Origin: Clostridia bacterium
GTDB lineage: Bacteria; Bacillota; Clostridia; Oscillospirales; CAG-272
Reading direction: 5' to 3'
DNA length: 64,000 nt
Assembly (NCBI GenBank): GCA_017462485.1
Contig: JAFTRA010000015.1
Span: forward strand, 34,609-98,608
Shown here: piece after piece, positions 1 to 7,704 of the stretch
How positions within the stretch are numbered: the stretch's first letter is position 1
Layout: each line of letters opens with the position of its first letter
Notes under the pieces: model-generated
What the model saw: the letters and a program-made list of their open reading frames with translations, nothing else
Told to the model about the DNA's origin: nothing
Database searches by the model: none
Position numbers and translations under genes: made by a program

Positions 1-737
1 TATCTACGGCATATTTTATAATTCGTTCATCAACAGCCACTATAAAAGTAGTCTTTTTTACTGACAAGAATAATTTTATGGCCTCAAGAGTGTCTATTAT
101 ACGTTCGGGTGTACATCTGTCCAGATCGTCCACTATGACCACGAGATTCGTTACATTATCTGCGTCTCTTAGCATATCTTCAAATTCAACTCTAAACTTT
201 CTGATATTATCGCTATGATCCTCGGAATCTTCGGGCTTCAAATATTTCTCCTTAAAGCCTTGAATGTTTGACGATATCTGTTCCACATCAGCAAGAGAAG
301 ATGAGAGGCTAATAGCTACCGGTATAGGGTTTCCGGTTAAAGCGCTCACTGCATAAGGGAGTCCTTTGCTCACAAGATCCTTTCCTAATTTTAAGAAGTT
401 CACGCGTTTTATTAGCTTTTTAATCTTGTCTCCCACTTTTTCGAAATGCGTTTTATTCTCTTCAATCGACTTCAGCAACGATTCCATGAGAGCGACTTTA
501 GCATCTTCGTATCCTTCAAATTGCCAAGCATTTAAAGAAACACATACGACACCATCGTCACTTGACTCAATTTCTTTTTGTATCATTTGCAAGAGTGAAG
601 ATTTACCGGCACCCCAACTTCCATAAAGACCTATTGTCAAAGGAGTCAACTCTTCGTTATTTGTGAAATTCACAATAGTACTTGCGTAAGGAGAGTAAAA
701 CAACATATCAATATTAGAAGCGTTATCTAACCACATA
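1..737 (-). CDS. KAP-family P-loop NTPase, N-terminal part (3' end outside window)
   Basis: The reading frame runs leftward from ATG at 737 and is still open at base 1, giving 245 residues. A Walker A motif GSWGAGKSS lies at residues 39-47, and a hydrophobic Walker B strand ending VDDLDRC lies near residues 198-208. This pair, with the NAWQFE motif near residue 70, is typical of the KAP family of P-loop NTPases. KAP proteins are often membrane-associated, are patchily distributed, and occur in plasmid and defence contexts. A GGAGG-type ribosome binding site sits just upstream of the ATG. The C-terminal part, including any membrane insert between the Walker motifs in longer relatives, is not visible. 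The family call is firm; a role in phage defence is only a possibility. Confidence 0.85.
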
Positions 738-767
738 AAAACCTCCGAGAAAAAATCTTTTATATAA

Positions 768-795
768 TTATACCATTTATTTCAACAAAATACAA
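768..795 (-). promoter_or_regulatory. Probable sigma-A promoter of the KAP NTPase gene
   Basis: On the minus strand a TATAAT box (768-773) lies 16 bp from a weak -35 box TTGTAT (790-795), about 30 bp upstream of the start codon at 737. Confidence 0.5.
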
Positions 796-863
796 TATAT
801 TACGATACAACATAACAAAATCAGTAGAGATATTGACATCTCATATTGATTCGCAACCTCTTA

Positions 864-1018
864 TCTTTGTTTTAGGCTGTATAATTTTTTGCCATGCATG
901 AGATCGTTGCTCTAAGGCGGCATCTAATGAAGATGCCGTTAGCGGCAAAAATATTAGGTGAAGGTGCGTTGAGCGATTCTTCGTTTTTCTTTGTTTAGAG
1001 CTGCCTAATTTTTAGCCA
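864..1018. repeat. Imperfect 31-nt direct repeat pair
   Basis: Bases 864-894 and 988-1018 match at 25 of 31 positions by eye; both begin tctttgtt and end in gcca. They lie in non-coding DNA beside the KAP gene. Function unknown. Confidence 0.5.
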
Positions 1019-1090
1019 ACTCAAATCAAAAAACAACCAAATTAAATCTCAAAACGACTTGAATAAATTGCGATTCAGAGTTACAATAAG

Positions 1091-1123
1091 GAAAAGGAAA
1101 AGCCTCGGCTTTGATGCCGAGGC
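1091..1123 (-). terminator. Rho-independent terminator, minus strand
   Basis: An 8-bp GC-rich stem gcctcggc/gccgaggc (1102-1109 and 1116-1123) is followed, reading leftward, by a T-rich tract. It would stop transcription coming from the right, 18 bp after the doubtful 65-codon frame. Confidence 0.6.
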
Positions 1124-1450
1124 GATGGGGATTTTACGCGTTATCTTTTTCCGATTTTGACCACATTTGACCACATGTTTTGACCATTTCGCCAAACGGA
1201 ATATACGGAACATACGGAAACAATGCGATTATTTGTACAGTTTGGTTTACAAAATCGGACTATACGGACTAAAAAAGACGCAAAAAACGCGCACGGGGCC
1301 GTTGGGGTGATAGAGGCCGCAAGTTGAAGTTTTGTCACTTAGTTCCAAATAAAGTCTTAAAAAGCACTTAAGTTTTAAAGGCTTTATTTACACTTATCGC
1401 CGTTGCGGAGAGTTTAAAAACTGAAAGAATAATTCAAACCTACATAGAAG

Positions 1451-1490
1451 TAAAAACCTGACAGTACCTACGTTTTAGGTACTGTCAGGT
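1451..1490 (-). terminator. Strong terminator ending the MoxR/VWA/lipoprotein operon
   Basis: A perfect 15-bp stem (1456-1470 with 1476-1490) and 5-nt loop are followed on the minus strand by a T-run. It lies 57 bp after the stop of the gene at 1547 and is the first strong terminator seen downstream of the promoter at 15645-15673. Confidence 0.9.
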
Positions 1491-1546
1491 CTGCATATTA
1501 TTGTTGAAGCATCTTTATATGATATTCGATATTATATCATATTATA

Positions 1547-4500
1547 TTATGCCTCGGGATTTTCCTCATCGGAAGCGTCGTCATCAGGAGCTATTGCTTC
1601 TTCGTATTCTGCTATAACATAGTTATAGATTTCATCGAAGCTCTCAAATTTAGTCTTATCTTCAAGCGCAATATAAGCTTCCTTGAGGTCTGCTACCTTT
1701 TCTTCATAAGCTTCAAGATGCCTATTCAATTCCTCGGTTACATAAGCCGCATTTGCGTCGTCTGCCATGATAAGCTTTTCAAGAAGGCTATAAGTCTCGG
1801 TATCAAGCGTATCGGCAAATGCCGCAAGAATAGCATCATAATAAAGCACGTCAATGTTAAGAGATTTAAATGCGAATATAGCGTTTGCGTCAAATTCAAG
1901 CTTTTTCTTCATAACAGAAAGCACGAATTCTGTATCAAGCTCAGATGCCGTTCCGTTATGCTGCGCCCACATTATATCATACGCATCAGCGAGGAATGCT
2001 CCAATATTAGAAAGATCATAAACGTAGAATGCGTTAATCTCAGCTGTGTAGTCATCCTCGTCTTCGCCCTCTTCTGCCTCTTTATGCTGTATAGTTACGT
2101 TTGAGAACAGGAGAAGATTTGTACGAATTGTTGCCATCTGCTCAAGGATAAAGTCATATGAGCAGGAGAAGTCCTCATCCTTTGCGTCATCATCGTTGTC
2201 CGTATTGAACGTGTACTTCGTATAATAATAATTATAGCGAACAGCCTCGTCATCGATAAGAAGAATCTCATCTGCAAGTTTTCTGGCATTCTCATAGTTA
2301 GCGAAGAGAAGCGCATACAAGCTTGCAACAGAATCGGTCTCCATCGTATTATCTATGTAATACTGTAACTCAAAGAAACGGTTAATAACAGTCGTAAGCT
2401 TTTCGAATTTATCGGCATATTCAGAGTAATCAACGTTTGCGGGAGTCTTAAGCTCTTCGTAAATAACGAAGACCTCTGCAAACAAATCTTCGAGCAACGT
2501 ACGTTCAGTTTCGGAAAGAGAGTCGATAGATGATGATATTTCATCCATTTCCTCTATAAATTCCTTATCACCGTCAACTTTGAAATTATAAAGGCTTGCG
2601 TGCTCTGTCGCGATAAGCATCTTAACGAACATATCGAAGCCATCTTCGCTCAAGGTTTCCTTATAGGCGTTAAGAATAAATCTCGTGAAAAGATTGTACG
2701 TAGCCATCTTTCCGTCTTCCGTCACATAATCCAATATGGATTCTTCCAGGATGTTGTTACGGTAATCGCAGTGAAGTATGCAGCAAACACCGTAACGCTC
2801 CGAGGGAGACAATGCCAAGAAATCAAGAAGAAGCTCTTTAGATGCAGAAATCACGTCAGCCGCCGTATAATCAAAGTCTTCTTCGGTATACGCTCTTGTA
2901 ACAAGATCGATATATTTATCGAACAGAGCTTCTACCTTCTCGTTTCCTACAAGGCCCGCAGCGTGATAAACGTACGCAATATTATCTACGTTCTCACCGG
3001 TGTAAAAATACGAGCGGATAAGATAATCAAAGCTCAGCTTTTCATATACGTCCTTCTGCAACTGGAAATCGCTGTTTTTGATGCTCTCCGATATAACTCT
3101 CGCTCTCTTGTAGTAGTACATAAAGGGCGTGGTATCGGTACCAACGCGCATATTATTCGTTATACTATAGCCGTAGCTTATAGCGATATAAAGGTCGTTA
3201 AGCTCTCCGGGAAGCGGAACCTTCTCCCAAATCGCAGAAACGTAGGAATCAGGCTCGTGAGTCAAATAATAAGCGGAAATAATGTCAAATATATCGTCTT
3301 TTTCACGCCATTTCGAAAGTCTTTTGAAGATTTCGAGATGAGACGTAGCCTTATAAGGATTGAACTCACTGTCGGAAATAGTAACGACAGCTTTTTTAAT
3401 GTTCGCCTTATAGTCCACGAGCTCCTCGGGTGTCCAATCCAAAGGAACAACTGAAAGTTCTTCGTAGATCTCTACCATAACTCCGAAAAGACCGGTTATG
3501 GTTTCAATTCCGTTCTCTGTGAATACCGTTCCGAGATATTCATCCATATTTTCTTCGTCAATCTTAAGATCGGGGAATTCCTTTTCTATAGAACGGAGAG
3601 TATTTGCCAGCGCTTCGATTTCCTCGCCTTCTTTTGATTTGAGGCTATCAAGCGCCATAACGGCTGCGTCATAGCTAAGAGCATTTACGTTGAAGATTCC
3701 GTAATATTTATCCTCATTGTCTTCATCGTCAATATGAGACTCTGTTTTTACCAAAACGAAGGAATCGGAATACTTATCGGTAAGATTCTTAAACTTCTCA
3801 TAACCGTAATATGCGCTTATAAGAGCAACCTTCTCGGCATCAGCCTTTTCAACAAGCTCTTTGTCACCATCAGACAACTCGAAATACTGTTCAAGGGCTT
3901 CCAACGCTTCCTTTGCTATTTCGGTATCACATGTCTTAGGATCGGTGATATTCGCAACCTTTTTAGCTACGTCTCTCATATAAGAAACACCGCTGTACGT
4001 AACGAATATCTCATAATCAAATTCAAAACCAAGATATTCTATCTTAACCGTCATAGGAAGACGTGTCGATATATTCTCCTTCGTCGCAAGCGAAGGAGTG
4101 AAATTCTTTACCATATCGGTCGTAAGAGAAACGTAGCGACTCAGAGCGCCACCGTTAGCAGTAACGGTAAAATATGCTCCTGTTATATAGAACTTGGTAT
4201 CATGGCTATTATAAAGAGTTTTCTGCGGTTTTTTAGAGAACTCAACGTTTTCAACACTGTAAACGTTTGCAGTATAGGTAGCTGTATAATTTCCATATTT
4301 AACGGTTACAGTCTTGGCACCTGCGGAAGAAGAATCAAATCCCTCCGTAGTTATAAGCTCTGAGCTAAAGTTTACCGTGGAGGTCTTACCCGTATCATCG
4401 GCAACTCTCACGCGTCCCTCAGTACGATTAATTTCATCACCTACAAAGTAATCGGTAACAACACCCTCGAACACCATACGTGGAATTACCGTAACGGTTA

Positions 4501-4783
4501 AGGTTGTGGAAACCTCTTCATAGGTAAATGTAACCGTCTGCTTGCCAAGCTGATTCTTATCGTAACCCGTAATGGTAACGTCGCCGCTGGTCAAATCAAG
4601 GGGTTCTTTATTATCCTTTTCTATAGCTACAAGAACAGTATCGGTAAAATCAAGCTCCTGACCCTGTACGTAAGTTGTTCTCGGTTCCTTTTCGAACATA
4701 ATACTTTCGATTTTAGAAGCACAAGCTACAAAAAGAAGCAGTAGAACAGCTACGATAGCTATAAGCAAAATTTTCTTTTTCAT
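1547..4783 (-). CDS. Large surface lipoprotein with N-terminal bacterial Ig-like domains
   Basis: This 1078-residue protein has a basic start, a hydrophobic stretch and a lipobox FVAC with Cys21, so it should be lipid-anchored outside the membrane. Residues about 25-265 look like two or three bacterial Ig-like domains (pattern: Tyr/Gly-rich opening, then LGKQTVTFTYE and STTLTVTV strands). The rest is long, acidic, rich in Glu, Asp, Tyr and Leu, and mostly helical in character. I recognise no enzymatic motif there. The C-terminus is strongly acidic. It is the last gene of the operon, 22 bp after the LRR lipoprotein gene, with a GAGG-type ribosome binding site, and ends at a strong terminator. 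Likely a structural or binding partner of its LRR neighbour; no function can be assigned from sequence. Confidence 0.85.
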   Translation of the reverse strand: MKKKILLIAIVAVLLLLFVACASKIESIMFEKEPRTTYVQGQELDFTDTVLVAIEKDNKEPLDLTSGDVTITGYDKNQLGKQTVTFTYEEVSTTLTVTVIPRMVFEGVVTDYFVGDEINRTEGRVRVADDTGKTSTVNFSSELITTEGFDSSSAGAKTVTVKYGNYTATYTANVYSVENVEFSKKPQKTLYNSHDTKFYITGAYFTVTANGGALSRYVSLTTDMVKNFTPSLATKENISTRLPMTVKIEYLGFEFDYEIFVTYSGVSYMRDVAKKVANITDPKTCDTEIAKEALEALEQYFELSDGDKELVEKADAEKVALISAYYGYEKFKNLTDKYSDSFVLVKTESHIDDEDNEDKYYGIFNVNALSYDAAVMALDSLKSKEGEEIEALANTLRSIEKEFPDLKIDEENMDEYLGTVFTENGIETITGLFGVMVEIYEELSVVPLDWTPEELVDYKANIKKAVVTISDSEFNPYKATSHLEIFKRLSKWREKDDIFDIISAYYLTHEPDSYVSAIWEKVPLPGELNDLYIAISYGYSITNNMRVGTDTTPFMYYYKRARVISESIKNSDFQLQKDVYEKLSFDYLIRSYFYTGENVDNIAYVYHAAGLVGNEKVEALFDKYIDLVTRAYTEEDFDYTAADVISASKELLLDFLALSPSERYGVCCILHCDYRNNILEESILDYVTEDGKMATYNLFTRFILNAYKETLSEDGFDMFVKMLIATEHASLYNFKVDGDKEFIEEMDEISSSIDSLSETERTLLEDLFAEVFVIYEELKTPANVDYSEYADKFEKLTTVINRFFELQYYIDNTMETDSVASLYALLFANYENARKLADEILLIDDEAVRYNYYYTKYTFNTDNDDDAKDEDFSCSYDFILEQMATIRTNLLLFSNVTIQHKEAEEGEDEDDYTAEINAFYVYDLSNIGAFLADAYDIMWAQHNGTASELDTEFVLSVMKKKLEFDANAIFAFKSLNIDVLYYDAILAAFADTLDTETYSLLEKLIMADDANAAYVTEELNRHLEAYEEKVADLKEAYIALEDKTKFESFDEIYNYVIAEYEEAIAPDDDASDEENPEA

Positions 4784-4805
4784 AAACTAAACCTCATAAA
4801 CAAAA

Positions 4806-7676
4806 TCATTGCGCTGAGAGAGGAAGCCAAACAGCATAAAGCACGCTACCGTCCGCGGCATTGATTATTTCGGATGCAGAATAAGCAACCTCGCCTCCAT
4901 CGCTTAACGACCATCCTGCAAACGTATATCCTTCTCGTGCAGGTGCTAAAATTCCATTGACTGCATCTGCGTTTTCAATAGCCGTATCAGTCTTAACGAA
5001 TGATACAACGTATGATTTATCAGCGGAAAGGGTACAACCCCATACAACAGGTCTGTAAGATGAATTCCATCTTTCGTTCCAATAACTAGGCTTTTCTTCG
5101 CTTTCGCAATAAATTGTTACAGCGTTATCAGAATAAAGCGCATGCTGTCCAAGATCAACAATACCCGAGTGAAGTACTGCCGAAGTAACGGAAAGATTCT
5201 TTCTGAAGGCGAAATTGCCTATTGAAATAACGCTCTTGGGAATCGAAAGACTCGTAAGAGAGCTGCATCCATGGAAAGCGTAGTTACCTATGGTTTTCAG
5301 CTCCTTAGGAAGATTAAGCTCCGCAAGCTTTTCACAACCGCGGAAAGCGTAGTTATCAATAGTCTTGATGCTATCTGAAAATACTACGTCCTCGAGCTTC
5401 TTACATCCATAGAAGGTATATGCAGGAATCTCAGTAAGTCCTGCGCCTATAACAGCGCTCTCAAGGCTTTCGCACTTGTAGAAGGCTCTTATTCCAAGAG
5501 TAGTTAAGCTGTCGGGAATTGTAAGATCAATAAGTCCTGAGCATCCAAAGAAAGCTCGGCTTCCTATTTCCTCAATTCCCTCTTCGAGAATAAGATGGTA
5601 ACGAACTTTTTTTATGTTAGAGCCTGAGTATTCAGGTCCGGTGCTTTCCTCGCCTTCCGTTCCATCATCCTCGGACAAATCATATTCAAGCTCAGATCCA
5701 AGCAACGAGCAACCGAAGAATGCGAACTCTCCGATATACTTGCAGCTTCCGGGAACCGTAAGTCCGAGTATGCTGGTTTGATAAAAGGCGCTTCTGCCTA
5801 TATATTCAAGTCCGTCGGGGAGAGTCAAATGGTACTCCATATAATCCTCAGCCGTACCGAACAAAGCATTCGAGCAAAGGTAGAATGCGTAATCGTCAAT
5901 CTTCTTTAAATTCTCAGGGAATTCTTCAATTCGAAGGTTCATACAAGCCAAGAACGCTCCGCGTCCAATCGACTCAACGGTAGACGGGAAAATAACTTTT
6001 CCGGTGAACATACACTGATTGAAGCTGTAGTCGGCAATTCCAACAGTACCGTCCTCTATCTGCACGTCGCCTATGAAAAAGTTTCCTGAGGTGCCTACCA
6101 CCCATTTGCTTACGTACAAGACACCGTATTTGCTCGGAACACTCGTATTGTTGAATGCCTGCGTACCGATTGAAGTTACGGTATTGGGCAAATTAACCGG
6201 GCTCATACTGCTACCAAGCTTTTCACAGCCATTAAAAGCAAAATCACCTATGTACGTTATCTTAGTATTCTGCAACCTGTTAAGCTGCTTAAGACTCGTA
6301 CACATCGTAAATGCGTAATCACCTATACGCAAAGTCTCCGGACCGAGATAAACGTTAACAAGCTTCTCGCATCCGTAAAATGCGTAATCACCAACATATT
6401 TTATATCAGGAAGATTGACACCGGTAAAGCCGTTACAGCCTCTGAACGCAAGATCGGCAATACCGATAGTACCTTCTTTAATAAGCGGAGTCAAATCCTT
6501 ACCCTTCTGAATATCGGGGTTTTTACAAGCAACTATCCAATTTCCGAGATAAACAATATCTTCTGCATAATTGTTGTAGTACGCCGTATCAAGAAGAACG
6601 TTTCTTCCAAAGGTCTCAACTTTTTCGCCCACCTGAATATCAGCGAGCGCCTCGCAAAAGGCAAAGGCTCTGTCTCCTATGGTTGTAACACCTTCGGGAA
6701 GTACAATAGAAGGTATTTTAACGCAGCTCTCAAAGGCGCCTTTTCCGATATAAGTTACGTTATCGGGAATAGTCACCTCTTCTACAAGCTGACAATAATA
6801 AAACGCGTAATCTCCTATGTATTCAATAGCTGAGCCTATATTGAGCTCGGTTACCGAGTTACAGCCCGAGAAAGCATACTCACCAAGGGTCTTAACCTTA
6901 TTGGGAATGTTAATCTTAGTCAAAGCCAAGCAATCCGAGAAAGCATAGCCTCCGATTTTTGTTGTTTCAGAGCTAAGGTTAGCCTCCGTGAGCGCACGGC
7001 AGTAAGAAAAGGCATATTCTTCAATTACCGTAACGCCCTTGGGAATATCAACCTTGATAAGACTGCGGCAGCTCTGGAAGGCGTTAGGACCAATTTTTAC
7101 CACGTTTTCGGGAATTGTAACCGAAACGAGAGCGTTACAGTTGTAGAACGCCTTTTTGGGTATCTCTGTAACCTTACTGTTTATGGTAAATGAAGTCAGC
7201 TTTCCGTTATTAGAAAGAGCGCCCTCGGCAATAGCGGTTACAGGCTTACCGCGGAAAACCTCTTCCATCACAACGTCACCCGACGCGCTGCCTAATCCGA
7301 CAAGTTTGTATTCGGTATTATTATTTATGAGCTCGTATTTAAGTCCTGTTTCGGACTCTTTCTTTTCATAATTGTAAACTGCATAATCCGAATCCTGCAT
7401 ACTCTTGCCGTCACCAAGCGCCTTTACCTTTATGTCGTAAGAACCCTTTTCGGTAATACTGACAGTAAAGAAGTTCGACTTGGTGCTCTTCTCTTTCTCT
7501 CCGACAAGAACAGAATATCCTATTGCGCCTTCAACCTTTTCCCAGCTAAGCGTCTGGGTTTCCTCATTAAAGACGAAACCTGACGGCTTATCTAGCGCTC
7601 CCTCACAGGAAGAGAGCGCCAGAATGCAGAAAGCAAGTACGCATACGGTTATGAGCAGTACACGAAGCTTTTTCAT
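4806..7676 (-). CDS. BspA-type leucine-rich-repeat surface lipoprotein
   Basis: This 956-residue protein has a lipobox LSSC (Cys24). A fibronectin-III-like domain follows at about residues 30-105 (TLSWEKVEGAIGYSVLV). From about 115 to 860 it carries many LRR_5 (BspA-type) repeats with the signature I(G/A)xxAFxxCxxL and strands such as LTIPDSV. The last 70 residues are an InlB-type (Listeria-Bacteroides) repeat ending GYTFAGW...LYAVW. BspA-like proteins are known for binding host or bacterial ligands, but the ligand here is unknown. The start follows an AAGGAGGA ribosome binding site. It sits between the double-VWA protein (28 bp upstream) and the Ig-like lipoprotein, apparently co-transcribed with MoxR and DUF58 genes, which is an unusual partnership. 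Confidence 0.92.
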   Translation of the reverse strand: MKKLRVLLITVCVLAFCILALSSCEGALDKPSGFVFNEETQTLSWEKVEGAIGYSVLVGEKEKSTKSNFFTVSITEKGSYDIKVKALGDGKSMQDSDYAVYNYEKKESETGLKYELINNNTEYKLVGLGSASGDVVMEEVFRGKPVTAIAEGALSNNGKLTSFTINSKVTEIPKKAFYNCNALVSVTIPENVVKIGPNAFQSCRSLIKVDIPKGVTVIEEYAFSYCRALTEANLSSETTKIGGYAFSDCLALTKINIPNKVKTLGEYAFSGCNSVTELNIGSAIEYIGDYAFYYCQLVEEVTIPDNVTYIGKGAFESCVKIPSIVLPEGVTTIGDRAFAFCEALADIQVGEKVETFGRNVLLDTAYYNNYAEDIVYLGNWIVACKNPDIQKGKDLTPLIKEGTIGIADLAFRGCNGFTGVNLPDIKYVGDYAFYGCEKLVNVYLGPETLRIGDYAFTMCTSLKQLNRLQNTKITYIGDFAFNGCEKLGSSMSPVNLPNTVTSIGTQAFNNTSVPSKYGVLYVSKWVVGTSGNFFIGDVQIEDGTVGIADYSFNQCMFTGKVIFPSTVESIGRGAFLACMNLRIEEFPENLKKIDDYAFYLCSNALFGTAEDYMEYHLTLPDGLEYIGRSAFYQTSILGLTVPGSCKYIGEFAFFGCSLLGSELEYDLSEDDGTEGEESTGPEYSGSNIKKVRYHLILEEGIEEIGSRAFFGCSGLIDLTIPDSLTTLGIRAFYKCESLESAVIGAGLTEIPAYTFYGCKKLEDVVFSDSIKTIDNYAFRGCEKLAELNLPKELKTIGNYAFHGCSSLTSLSIPKSVISIGNFAFRKNLSVTSAVLHSGIVDLGQHALYSDNAVTIYCESEEKPSYWNERWNSSYRPVVWGCTLSADKSYVVSFVKTDTAIENADAVNGILAPAREGYTFAGWSLSDGGEVAYSASEIINAADGSVLYAVWLPLSAQ

Positions 7677-7704
7677 TATGTCCTCCTTGGACTAATAGTA
7701 CAGT

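Larger units (their letters stand above)
738..1546. other. Gene-poor stretch between the KAP gene and the surface-protein operon
   Basis: I see no convincing gene here. A 65-codon frame on the minus strand (1141-1338, GTG start) has no ribosome binding site and no recognisable family, although a terminator-like hairpin follows it. The stretch holds a 31-nt imperfect direct repeat, a small hairpin with stem cggcatct/agatgccg (918-938), TTGACC repeated at 1157, 1167 and 1180, and two minus-strand terminators. It may be a decayed mobile-element remnant. Confidence 0.5.

Noticed and set aside
1141-1338. 65-codon minus-strand frame
   Set aside because: GTG start with no ribosome binding site, no homology recognised, and unusual composition; kept only as a note because a terminator-like hairpin follows it.
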